Of a DNA stretch of 6,777 bases, positions 1-5,440 are shown piece by piece; position 1 is the first letter of the stretch; every line of letters starts with the position of its first letter. The notes beneath the pieces are model-generated. The model was not told the origin of the DNA. It made no database searches and saw nothing but the letters and a program-made list of their open reading frames with translations. This DNA comes from Pseudomonadota bacterium (GTDB taxonomy: Bacteria > Pseudomonadota > Alphaproteobacteria > Rhizobiales > Rhizobiaceae): contig JAEXXS010000301.1 of the NCBI GenBank assembly GCA_023451915.1, positions 1-6,777 of the forward strand. The letters are read 5' to 3'. Both the position numbers and the translations under genes were made by a program.

Positions 1-247
1 TGTTCACACGGGCAAGCTGAATGAGCTTTGCAAAAGGCGAAGGCTCCATGAGGTAACGCGGTGCGGAACCGTCGGTCTCAAGCGGCTGGTCTTCGTCAAT
101 ATAGGCGACAGCCTGACGCACGGTCGGGACAAAAGCTTCCCGGGGAACGGTCAGGAAAGCATCGATAACCGCCAGATCGGTTACGTCCGTCGTGCGGATC
201 TGATTGTCGACCATCTTTGTGCGAAGATCCTGGAAATCGGCTGCCAT
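1..247 (-). CDS. pcm: Protein-L-isoaspartate O-methyltransferase-like protein, N-terminal part (runs off left edge)
   Basis: Reading the minus strand from the ATG at 247 gives 82 open codons up to the window edge, starting MAADFQDLRTKMVDNQIRTT. The stretch MVDNQIRTTDVTD, then VIDAFLTVPREAFVP, matches the N-terminal region of the PCMT family (compare the usual M-x-x-Q-L-R ... V-x-x-A-F-x-x-V-P-R-E-x-F-V-P pattern). Family members methylate damaged isoaspartyl residues with S-adenosylmethionine in the cytoplasm, starting protein repair. The SAM-binding glycine motif lies beyond the edge, so catalytic competence cannot be judged. The alphaproteobacterial branch is divergent from classical Pcm, so true substrate specificity is uncertain. 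The start is supported by a GAAGGG about 9 nt upstream (minus strand). In related genomes an outer-membrane TolC-type gene often follows; that is expectation, not seen here. Confidence 0.8.
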   Translation of the reverse strand, partial: MAADFQDLRTKMVDNQIRTTDVTDLAVIDAFLTVPREAFVPTVRQAVAYIDEDQPLETDGSAPRYLMEPSPFAKLIQLARVN

Positions 248-265
248 AGCCCTCAACCCTTCATT

Positions 266-280
266 ATCGCCTAAGGCGAT
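266..280. repeat. Short inverted repeat in the leader of the methyltransferase gene
   Basis: ATCGCC-TAA-GGCGAT is a perfect 6-bp dyad located 19 to 33 nt upstream of the pcm-like start codon, just upstream of its probable ribosome binding site. It could be a small leader hairpin or an operator; its length makes chance occurrence quite possible. Confidence 0.3.
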
Positions 281-302
281 GTTTCATATCACAAAGCACT
301 CC

Positions 303-327
303 GCAGCGTCGGTTCAAACCTCGCTGC
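303..327. repeat. Nested inverted repeat upstream of the methyltransferase gene
   Basis: GCAGCG (303-308) and CGCTGC (322-327) pair around an inner GGTT-CA-AACC dyad (311-320). The spacer 248-460 holds no gene that I can support; this repeat, the short dyad at 266-280 and a TTTGCC/GGCAAA pair (347-366) are the only structures seen. The 313-327 part recurs in opposite orientation at 1633-1647 in front of sufA. Confidence 0.35.
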
Positions 328-460
328 GAGTGCACCATAAACGAGATTTGCCGTTGATGTGGCAAAAATCGCCGGTGCAGTCAATGAAACAGCTGCGAAA
401 CACCCGCATTTGCGGCACTTGAACTCACCATAACGAACCCGTTCAGCCCGGCTTCCCTTA

Positions 461-495
461 CGAAAAGAAAATGCCGGAAAGCGAGGCTTCCCGGC
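461..495 (-). terminator. Rho-independent terminator of the copper chaperone gene
   Basis: On the minus strand GCCGGGAAGC (495-486), loop CTC and GCTTTCCGGC (482-473) form a 10-bp stem with one G-U pair, directly followed by ATTTTCTTTTCG (472-461), a T-rich tail. It lies 45 nt past the stop codon of the CopZ-like gene and has the right orientation to end that transcript before the methyltransferase gene. Confidence 0.75.
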
Positions 496-540
496 ACCTA
501 CATCCTGTCTTGTGCCGGCGCAAGCGCCGACAAAATCACA

Positions 541-738
541 TTATTGAGCGCTGGCCGCCGGATAACCTGCAGCTGCCAGAGCGGAAACCACCGCGTCTCT
601 GGAAGCACTGCCACCAAACTCGACTTCCTTGGTTTCGAGGTCGATTTCAATCGGCGCGGTTGCATCGAGCTTGCGCAGGGCAGCAGTCACACTGTCGGCA
701 CAGCCACCGCATTTCATTTTGGGAATACTCAATTTCAT
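541..738 (-). CDS. copZ: Heavy-metal-associated domain protein, CopZ-like copper chaperone
   Basis: A 65-residue single-domain protein starting MKLSIPKMKCGGCADSV. The M-K-C-G-G-C motif (Cys10, Cys13) is the metal-binding loop of the HMA (ferredoxin-like, beta-alpha-beta-beta-alpha-beta) family. A C-terminal AAAGY (Tyr59) is also usual for it. Such proteins bind Cu(I) in the cytoplasm and hand it to a CopA-type ATPase or a regulator. The frame is open to an ATG at 780, but that codon lies inside the promoter dyad, upstream of the expected transcription start near 765. The ATG at 738 is therefore the start, or possibly the adjacent in-frame GTG at 741, which is better spaced from the GGAG of GTGGAGCG. 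The gene has its own promoter and its own terminator, so it is probably monocistronic. No ATPase or regulator gene is beside it. Copper rather than another soft metal is inferred from the promoter; the symbol is by family. Confidence 0.85.
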   Translation of the reverse strand: MKLSIPKMKCGGCADSVTAALRKLDATAPIEIDLETKEVEFGGSASRDAVVSALAAAGYPAASAQ

Positions 739-771
739 CACTGATAACGCTCCACACTTATTATGCGTGAG

Positions 772-802
772 CTTATGCACCTTGCCATCGTGGCAAGGTC
801 AA
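772..802 (-). promoter_or_regulatory. CueR/HmrR-type (MerR family) copper-responsive promoter with operator dyad
   Basis: On the minus strand a -35 box TTGACC (802-797) and a -10 box CATAAG (777-772) are separated by 19 bp. A perfect 9-bp dyad ACCTTGCCA-TCG-TGGCAAGGT fills the spacer (779-799). Overlong 19-bp spacing with a GC-rich dyad between the boxes is the signature of MerR-family activated promoters; the half-sites resemble those of CueR/HmrR copper sensors, which untwist the DNA on binding Cu(I). Transcription would start near 765 and give a leader of roughly 27 nt before the CopZ-like gene. The regulator gene is not in the window. The metal is inferred from site similarity. Confidence 0.8.
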
Positions 803-820
803 GCATCAAAACGCTATCAC

Positions 821-844
821 GGCGACCAGAAAAACCTGATCGCC
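821..844 (-). terminator. Terminator-like hairpin behind the secreted protein gene
   Basis: On the minus strand GGCGATCAG (844-836), loop GTTTTT and CTGGTCGCC (829-821) form a 9-bp stem with one G-U pair, 12 nt past the stop codon at 857. No continuous T tract follows (only GTGATAGCGTTTTG), so it may be a weak terminator or a 3'-end stabiliser. It separates the secreted protein transcript from the copper promoter downstream. Confidence 0.45.
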
Positions 845-856
845 TCTTCCAGAGAT

Positions 857-1525
857 TTACGGGGCTTCACAAGCTTCCGGCACGCTCTTTTCAAGCTCAA
901 GTTCCGATTTGCTTAGCGAGCCGGTCATGATCTCAATCGGCTTGAACGGCGGCTCTTCCTGCATGGCGGGATTGGTGAGGTGGATCGTGTAGCAACCGCC
1001 GAAGACTTCCTTCTTGCCATCATTGCTCTCGGCTTCGATGGCCAGCGGCTGGCTCCAGTAGATTTGACCTGCGCCTGGATCGGGCTCCGTCTTGCGCAAA
1101 GCGACCTTGACGCTTTTGGTATTCTCGTAGCCCTTCACAAAGGTCTTGAAGTCAGGCTCCCGCCCCTCTTCCGAGTAATAACCATAAGCGCGCGCATATT
1201 CCCTGCGGTTGATTGCATTATAGTAAGATTCGACCAGCGCCTGCGGTGACGACCGGTCGTCGCGATATTCAGGAACGGTAACGCCATTGGCGGCATCCTG
1301 CGTCTGTTCGGATGGCTTGGTTTCTTCCACGGGCGCCTTTGTTTCCGCAGTCTCTGGCTTTTTCTGCGCTGTCGGCTCGGTGTTTTCCTTCGGCGCGGGC
1401 TTCTGCGCTTCCTTGGCAGCGGGCTTCGCCGCTTCCTGCGCATAAGCCTGCGGGAGAGCAACAGACAGACCGAGCGCGCTCACCAGAACAGCCAGTCTCA
1501 GAGATTTCATCCGATCAATCGACAT
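857..1525 (-). CDS. Secreted protein with charged low-complexity linker and conserved C-terminal domain, function unknown
   Basis: The 222-residue product begins with a signal peptide: basic MSIDRMKSLR, a hydrophobic stretch at about 11-24 and an A-Y-A cleavage site near residue 29. There is no lipobox cysteine. Residues 30-80 form a Lys/Glu/Pro/Ala/Thr-rich, presumably disordered linker. Residues 90-205 form a compact domain (SSPQALVESYYNAINRREYA, then YGYYSEE, QIYWSQP and GGCYTIHLTNP). Its helical start and later beta strands suggest an NTF2-like fold, but this is inference. Cys178 and Cys219 could form a periplasmic disulfide. The start at 1525 is chosen because GAGGAG (1537-1532) stands 6 nt upstream; the internal Met at 1510 would still leave a usable signal peptide. 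It is transcribed divergently from sufA. I do not recognise a specific family or function. Arg-rich and Ser-rich frames inside it are shadows. Confidence 0.8.
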   Translation of the reverse strand: MSIDRMKSLRLAVLVSALGLSVALPQAYAQEAAKPAAKEAQKPAPKENTEPTAQKKPETAETKAPVEETKPSEQTQDAANGVTVPEYRDDRSSPQALVESYYNAINRREYARAYGYYSEEGREPDFKTFVKGYENTKSVKVALRKTEPDPGAGQIYWSQPLAIEAESNDGKKEVFGGCYTIHLTNPAMQEEPPFKPIEIMTGSLSKSELELEKSVPEACEAP

Positions 1526-1531
1526 TCACAT

Positions 1532-1537
1532 CTCCTC
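1532..1537 (-). promoter_or_regulatory. Strong ribosome binding site fixing the start of the secreted protein
   Basis: GAGGAG on the minus strand, 6 nt before ATG 1525, is the best Shine-Dalgarno match in the window. It favours the start at 1525 over the in-frame Met at 1510. Confidence 0.7.
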
Positions 1538-1610
1538 TTTTCCCAAAGCCCGCCAGCCGATCCCCCGGCCTGCGCTCTCGATTTGGTGTCTTGCGGTAAT
1601 GATGTTACAA

Positions 1611-1624
1611 CACTAACTATAGTG
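1611..1624. repeat. Dyad in the divergent secreted protein/sufA promoter region
   Basis: CACTA-ACTA-TAGTG is a 5-bp-arm inverted repeat in the 209-nt spacer between the two divergent starts (1526-1734). It includes ACTATAGT, which could serve as a -10 element in either direction, but I find no -35 box with proper spacing on either strand. The rest of the spacer shows a GTAA-TGATG-TTAC dyad (1596-1608) and the 15-nt repeat at 1633-1647. No iron- or zinc-regulator site could be assigned with confidence. Confidence 0.3.
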
Positions 1625-1734
1625 AAAACGTGGCAGCGAGGTTTGAAACTCGCGGGGTTCATACGAGATTGGTTGATTCTCGCGCATGAAGCCACACCTT
1701 CGAAGCCACTGCATAACACCGGAAGAGATGAACC

Positions 1735-2115
1735 ATGGGCCGTTTCGCAGTCATGACGCTAACCGAAGCCGCAGCAAATCGCGTTCGCGAGATTGTTGAA
1801 TCGCGTGAAGGCGCGCTGGGTATTCGCGTGGGTGTGAAAAAAGGCGGCTGCGCAGGCATGGAATATACCATCGATGTCGCCAATGAAGCGAAAGCTGGCG
1901 ATGATGTCGCCGAGAAAGATGGCGCTAAGGTCTTTATCGCCCCGGAAGCTGTGCTTTTCCTGCTCGGCACCCAGATGGATTTCGAAGTGACGACGCTGCG
2001 CACCGGTTTCGTGTTCAACAACCCGAACCAGACCTCTGCCTGCGGCTGCGGTGAATCGGTTGAGCTGACGCCTGCCTCGGCAGAAAGCCTCCGCCAGATG
2101 CAAGGCGCGGCCTGA
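1735..2115 (+). CDS. sufA: A-type iron-sulfur cluster carrier, SufA-like
   Basis: The 126-residue protein belongs to the HesB/IscA/SufA family of A-type carriers, which accept Fe-S clusters from the SUF scaffold and pass them to apoproteins in the cytosol. The three conserved cysteines are present: Cys39 in KKGGCAGMEY, and Cys103 and Cys105 in the C-terminal SACGCGES motif. Family elements VEKDGAK-type and IAPEAVLFLLGTQMDFE are also visible. Length is normal. The chosen ATG has GGAAGAG 7 nt upstream; a later in-frame Met at 1753 is less likely. The sequence is nearer to rhizobial SufA than to ErpA, judged by the FNNPNQTSACGCG stretch. No sufBCDS genes flank it here: upstream is a divergent secreted protein and downstream a TfoX-domain gene. 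It must therefore have its own promoter, which I could not place confidently. Confidence 0.9.
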   Translation: MGRFAVMTLTEAAANRVREIVESREGALGIRVGVKKGGCAGMEYTIDVANEAKAGDDVAEKDGAKVFIAPEAVLFLLGTQMDFEVTTLRTGFVFNNPNQTSACGCGESVELTPASAESLRQMQGAA

Positions 2116-2154
2116 TCTGATCCACGCGGCTGGTCTTCCCAAGGAATCTCCCCA

Positions 2155-2526
2155 ATGGATGACGAAACCCTTCGCGATCTGCTGCAGGATTTTGGCCCGA
2201 TCAGCATCCGTCGCATGTTCGGCGGCAAAGGTATTTACCATCAAGGGCTGATCTTCGCGCTTGTCGTTCGCGATGAACTGCTTTTCAAAGCCGATGAATT
2301 GACCGTTCCGCGCTTTATCGAGGCCGGATCAGCTCAATGGACATATGAAGGACGCAAGGGCGGCGATCCGGTTGGCATGCCCTATTGGAGCGTGCCGAGC
2401 GAAGCCTTCGATGATCCTGAAATCATGACCGAATGGGCCCGCCTCGCCTATGAGGCAGCGCTGCGCAGCGCTCAGTCAAGCCCCAAAAAGAAATCGGCCG
2501 CGAAGCGATCCTCCACGGCCGAATAA
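2155..2526 (+). CDS. TfoX N-terminal domain protein
   Basis: The 123-residue protein starts MDDETLRDLLQDFGPISIRR. It carries the TfoX/Sxy N-terminal domain signature: a short N-terminal helix, RRMFGGKGIYHQGLIFALV at about 19-37, DELLFKADE, and a late PYWSVPSEAFDD with a WARLAYEAAL helix. Residues 106-123 are a Lys/Ser/Ala-rich tail. In Gammaproteobacteria TfoX/Sxy activates competence genes together with CRP, but this stand-alone N-terminal-domain form lacks the C-terminal helix-hairpin-helix region. Its role in Alphaproteobacteria is unknown, so no competence function should be assumed. The start is supported by AAGGAA at 2141-2146, 8 nt before the ATG. The 39-nt gap from sufA without a terminator suggests co-transcription. 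It converges on the helicase gene with a 22-nt gap between stop codons. Confidence 0.85.
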   Translation: MDDETLRDLLQDFGPISIRRMFGGKGIYHQGLIFALVVRDELLFKADELTVPRFIEAGSAQWTYEGRKGGDPVGMPYWSVPSEAFDDPEIMTEWARLAYEAALRSAQSSPKKKSAAKRSSTAE

Positions 2527-2544
2527 TACTTCAAAGCTGCTTTT

Positions 2545-2580
2545 CTGCTTACATGCCCGTTGGAATGAGCATGAAAGCAG
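2545..2580. repeat. Long inverted repeat at the convergent tfoX-domain/helicase junction
   Basis: CTGCTTACATGC (2545-2556) and GCATGAAAGCAG (2569-2580) are 12-nt arms with one mismatch around a 12-nt loop. The repeat starts 18 nt past the TfoX-domain stop codon and contains the helicase stop codon (TAA at 2551-2549). Neither strand has a T tract on the exit side. Possible roles are bidirectional transcript-end formation or 3'-end protection, or it could be a by-product of the helicase C-terminal coding sequence. Confidence 0.45.
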
Positions 2581-4162
2581 GTATGTCGTTGCCGAAACCG
2601 ACTGGCGACGGACCATCATCGTCCCGATCACGGCGGCGCTTATGCTGGTCGTGCTGCGGCTTGCCACGACGTTCGTCGTTGGAAGCGCGGATCGCATCGC
2701 GGCGGTCGTGGGTTTCGATAATAGGCTGCGGCTGTTCCGCCGGATCGAGCGCTTCGGTCGAAGCTACCTTTTCCTTTGGCTTGTCCATGCTCTTGTCCCG
2801 CCCCTTGTCTTTGCCTTTGCTGTCGCGCTGCGAGTCCTTGCCCTTGCCTCGCGCATTCCGGCCCTTGCGCGGCTGATCATCAGCCTCGTCGGACGGTGCA
2901 AGCGTGGACAGATCGCCGTCGACCCATTCAATCTTCTCGCCGATCATATTTTCAATCGCGGCAAGATATTTCGTATCCGACGGCGTCACGATGGTGAAAG
3001 CCTTGCCGGAGCGCCCAGCGCGGCCCGTACGGCCAATGCGATGGACGTAATCTTCCGAATGAATCGGCACATCGAAGTTGAAAACGTGGCTGACATCAGG
3101 AATGTCGAGACCGCGTGCGGCCACATCAGAAGCGACCAGCAGCTGCAGCTTGCCGTCCTTGAAGTTGGACAGCATTGTCATGCGGGCGCGCTGATCCATA
3201 TCGCCATGCAATGCACCGGCGTTGAACTCGTGACGCACCAGCGACCGAAATAGCTCCGATACATCCTTCTTGCGGTTGCAGAAGATAATCGCATTCTTGA
3301 GCGTATCGCCTTCAGCACGGATGAGATCGCGCAAAGCTGCGCGCTTGTCCCAATCCTTCTTGCTCGACTTGACCAGACGCTGCGTCACGGTCTTTGCCGT
3401 GGAAGAAGCCTTGGCCACTTCAATTCGGGATGGCGAATGCAGGAACTGCTCAGTGAGTTTGGTGATTTCCGGCGGCATGGTGGCCGAGAAGAACAGCGTC
3501 TGACGCGTGAATGGAATCAGCTTGCAGATGCGTTCGATATCCGGGATGAAGCCCATGTCGAGCATGCGGTCGGCTTCGTCGATGACCAGGATTTCAACAC
3601 CGGTGAGCAACAGCTTGCCGCGTTCGAAATGATCAAGAAGACGGCCGGGCGTGGCGATCAGAACGTCTGCGCCGCGTTCAAGCTTGCGCTCCTGCTCGTC
3701 GAAGGAAACGCCGCCGATCAGCAGGGCGACATTCAGGCGATGATTGACGCCGTATTTGACGAAATTCTCTTCAACCTGCGCTGCAAGCTCACGGGTGGGC
3801 TCCAGAATGAGCGTGCGCGGCATGCGGGCGCGGGCGCGGCCCTTCTCCAGCAAGGTGAGCATCGGCAGAACGAAAGAAGCCGTCTTGCCCGTCCCCGTCT
3901 GGGCGATACCAAGCACATCCTTGCGCTCGAGCGCGGGCGGAATTGCGCCTGCCTGAATGGGGGTTGGCGCGGTGTATCCCGCCGCTTCTACAGCAGCAAG
4001 CACTTTCGGGGAAAGACCGAGTTCGGCAAATGTCGTCAATGGAGGCGTAGCTCTCTGGTTCGGAAACGTATTCCGCCCATCTGTCATTGCAGCCGCGTCA
4101 TCCGGCGCAGAAATCAAAGCAGAAAAGGCGTCTGCAACGCATCTAGCGTTTTCTTGCAGCAT
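2549..4162 (-). CDS. rhlE: DEAD-box ATP-dependent RNA helicase, RhlE-type
   Basis: Read from ATG 4162 the protein has 537 residues and all superfamily 2 DEAD-box motifs. These are the Q motif GYTAPTPIQ (62-70), motif I AQTGTGKT (87-94), Ia PTRELAAQ (122-129), TPGR (171-174), motif II DEAD (195-198), III SAT (226-228), IV IIFCNRK (292-298), V ARGLDIP (349-355) and VI HRIGRTGRAG (374-383). A long, highly charged Lys/Arg/Asp tail follows (about 430-515), typical of RhlE-like proteins and likely to hold RNA. The role is ATP-driven unwinding of RNA in ribosome assembly or mRNA decay. The N-terminus is uncertain: neither ATG 4162 nor ATG 4087 (residue 26, giving 512 aa) has a good ribosome binding site. 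Residues 1-42 look poorly conserved and hold two AGA codons, and a TTG at residue 42 just before TTFAELGL is possible too. Large plus-strand frames over this gene are shadows. Confidence 0.9.
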   Translation of the reverse strand: MLQENARCVADAFSALISAPDDAAAMTDGRNTFPNQRATPPLTTFAELGLSPKVLAAVEAAGYTAPTPIQAGAIPPALERKDVLGIAQTGTGKTASFVLPMLTLLEKGRARARMPRTLILEPTRELAAQVEENFVKYGVNHRLNVALLIGGVSFDEQERKLERGADVLIATPGRLLDHFERGKLLLTGVEILVIDEADRMLDMGFIPDIERICKLIPFTRQTLFFSATMPPEITKLTEQFLHSPSRIEVAKASSTAKTVTQRLVKSSKKDWDKRAALRDLIRAEGDTLKNAIIFCNRKKDVSELFRSLVRHEFNAGALHGDMDQRARMTMLSNFKDGKLQLLVASDVAARGLDIPDVSHVFNFDVPIHSEDYVHRIGRTGRAGRSGKAFTIVTPSDTKYLAAIENMIGEKIEWVDGDLSTLAPSDEADDQPRKGRNARGKGKDSQRDSKGKDKGRDKSMDKPKEKVASTEALDPAEQPQPIIETHDRRDAIRASNDERRGKPQHDQHKRRRDRDDDGPSPVGFGNDIPAFMLIPTGM

Positions 4163-4209
4163 CGCCTACGTCCGTAGCGTGCAAAAGTCAACCAAAATAC
4201 CAACATACG

Positions 4210-4229
4210 ATATCAAATTGCTTTGATAT
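4210..4229. promoter_or_regulatory. 20-bp palindrome upstream of the helicase, candidate operator
   Basis: ATATCAAA-TTGC-TTTGATAT is a perfect 8-bp dyad 48 nt upstream of ATG 4162, in the AT-rich spacer 4163-4478. A related ATCAAATTG sequence recurs at 4283-4291. The position in front of the helicase and the perfect symmetry suggest a binding site for a dimeric regulator, but no family is assigned. No convincing -35/-10 pair was found for the helicase in this spacer. Confidence 0.45.
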
Positions 4230-4376
4230 TCCTGCTGACAATCGCAACTGACGCTAATCTACGTCTTTTCTAATCGAATTAAATCAAATTGATGACAATG
4301 AGAGAATTGCCATCAACGGTAGTTTGACAATTTTGCTTGCTTATAATCTTACCCGAAAACCTGTCGACTTTTTAGT

Positions 4377-4425
4377 TTAGAGCATAATCCGACCGGAGTG
4401 AAACGAGGGTCGATAAGATTATGCT
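4377..4425. repeat. Palindromic repeat element A (TTAGAGC-ended)
   Basis: After TTAGAGC (4377-4383), the arms AGCATAATC-CGACC (4381-4394) and GGTCG-ATAA-GATTATGCT (4408-4425) pair over 14 bp, with a 4-nt bulge (ATAA) in the second arm. This resembles the dispersed extragenic palindromes I associate with Brucella and related Rhizobiales. Copy number elsewhere in the genome cannot be seen from one window. The remainder of spacer 4230-4376 shows no gene. Confidence 0.6.
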
Positions 4426-4439
4426 TGATATATAACAGC

Positions 4440-4482
4440 TTAGAGCTTCGATCTGGTTCATTCAGATCGAAATCCGCTCTAA
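4440..4482. repeat. Palindromic repeat element B, overlapping the NAD kinase stop codon
   Basis: TTAGAGC-TTCGATCTG (4440-4455), loop GTTCATT, and CAGATCGAA-ATCC-GCTCTAA (4463-4482) form a 16-bp stem with a 4-nt bulge (ATCC). Its right end, read on the minus strand as TTAGAGC, supplies the TAG stop of NAD kinase (4481-4479). Like element A it begins with TTAGAGC, and the two elements are 63 nt apart. A hairpin here could protect or end the NAD kinase mRNA, although no T tract follows on the minus strand. Confidence 0.65.
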
Positions 4483-5252
4483 TGCCGGAATTGTTCTGTC
4501 AGAATGCGCTCGTCCCAGGAGTGGTTCTTATCAAACAGAATGGCCACTTGACTATTCGGCGCCTCGCGCACTGTAACCGACGTTACGGATTTGACTTCGT
4601 TGTTGTCGGCAACGGCATTGACCGGACGCTTTTCCGTTTCCAGCAAATCCATACGAACCGTCACATGCTTGGGCAGCAATGCGCCACCCCATCGGCGCGG
4701 ACGGAAGGGGCTGACCGGCGTCAGCGCCAGAAGCGGCGCTTCCAATGGCAGGATCGGCCCTTGCGCCGACAGGTTATAGGCTGTCGAACCGGCAGGCGTC
4801 GCAACCATCACCCCGTCGCAGACCAATTCTTCCAGCCGCACTTTACCGTCGATCGATATGCGCACCTTGGCCGCCTGATAGGACTGGCGAAACAGTGAAA
4901 CTTCATTGATCGCGAGCGCCTCGACGGGCGCTGAATTTTCGGTCTCCGCGATCATGACCAGCGGGCGGATTGTTTCCATCTGCGCGGCGAGAATGCGTTC
5001 TGGCAAATTTTCGACACTGAACTCGTTCATCAGAAAGCCGACGGAGCCGCGGTTCATGCCATAGATCGGCGTGCCGGTATTCATGAAGTCGCGCAGCGCC
5101 TGAAGCATGGTGCCATCACCGCCGAGAGCGACAATAATGTCGGCATCTTCGCCCGACACATGCCCATAGCGGTTCACGAGCTCTTTCTGGGCCGCAAGTG
5201 ATTCTGCAGTCCCGGACGAGAGAAAATGAAGCGCGAGTGATTTGTCGTTCAT
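4479..5252 (-). CDS. nadK: NAD kinase
   Basis: The 257-residue enzyme phosphorylates NAD to NADP with ATP or polyphosphate in the cytoplasm. The family motifs are present: GGDGT (44-48, phosphate-binding loop with catalytic Asp46), NEVSLF (Asn116-Glu117), [14 protein letters not shown] (146-159) and a C-terminal region with NAVADNNEV. The length matches the short alphaproteobacterial form. The frame is open to an upstream ATG at 5324, which would add 24 residues unlike the family, so ATG 5252 ([11 protein letters not shown]) is preferred. Its ribosome binding site is weak (GGGGAG, 13 nt away). The stop codon TAG is the first part of palindromic element B. Upstream is the divergently oriented tRNA-Thr; downstream a 316-nt spacer separates it from the helicase, so it is probably transcribed alone. 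No clear promoter was found in 5253-5384. Confidence 0.93.
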   Translation of the reverse strand: MNDKSLALHFLSSGTAESLAAQKELVNRYGHVSGEDADIIVALGGDGTMLQALRDFMNTGTPIYGMNRGSVGFLMNEFSVENLPERILAAQMETIRPLVMIAETENSAPVEALAINEVSLFRQSYQAAKVRISIDGKVRLEELVCDGVMVATPAGSTAYNLSAQGPILPLEAPLLALTPVSPFRPRRWGGALLPKHVTVRMDLLETEKRPVNAVADNNEVKSVTSVTVREAPNSQVAILFDKNHSWDERILTEQFRH

Positions 5253-5384
5253 GTCTACTGTCTCGCTCCCCAGCCCAACCCTGATAAGTTTGCCATGTCC
5301 CCATCGCGGTCTATTGGCTATCACATGAAAAACCCTGTTACCATGATCTCTTGGTGTTGATTTTTCGTTTTACAGACGCGTCAT

Positions 5385-5413
5385 TTGTGCTAATCGAGCG
5401 CAGACCGTATAGC
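5385..5413 (+). promoter_or_regulatory. Possible promoter of tRNA-Thr
   Basis: TTGTGC (5385-5390) and TATAGC (5408-5413) are separated by 17 bp and would start transcription near 5420, about 44 nt before the mature tRNA. The -35 box is poor (3 of 6 consensus bases), so this is the best candidate and not a firm call. Confidence 0.3.
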
Positions 5414-5440
5414 GGAAGCGATTTGCAACCAGAAGCGGTT

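Noticed and set aside
516..529. CGGCG-CAAG-CGCCG hairpin behind the copper chaperone
   Set aside because: It has only a 5-bp stem and no T tract; the longer hairpin at 473-495 with a T-rich tail is the better terminator.
739..780. Longer N-terminus for the copper chaperone from ATG 780
   Set aside because: This codon lies within the MerR-type operator and upstream of the expected transcription start; the extra residues are unlike HMA proteins.
1135..1461. Arginine-rich 108-codon minus-strand frame
   Set aside because: It is the shifted reading of the Lys/Glu/Pro-rich linker of the secreted protein and is explained by that composition.
1596..1624. Possible zinc- or iron-regulator box between the secreted protein and sufA
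   Set aside because: The GTAA/TTAC and CACTA/TAGTG dyads are short and do not match Zur, Irr or RirA patterns well enough to name.
2450..3253. 267-codon plus-strand open frame across the TfoX-domain end and the helicase
   Set aside because: It lies antisense to the conserved helicase motifs and charged tail, has low-complexity composition and matches no family; it is a shadow frame.
3437..4177. 246-codon plus-strand open frame opposite the helicase N-terminal half
   Set aside because: It mirrors the helicase coding sequence in the opposite strand and has no recognisable domain or ribosome binding site.
4324..4347. TTGACA followed by TATAAT on the plus strand
   Set aside because: Both boxes are perfect matches, but only 12 bp separate them, far below the 16-18 bp needed by sigma-70, and no gene follows on the plus strand.
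5253..5324. Longer N-terminus for NAD kinase from ATG 5324
   Set aside because: The 24 extra residues do not resemble the family, and the 257-residue form from 5252 has the normal length.
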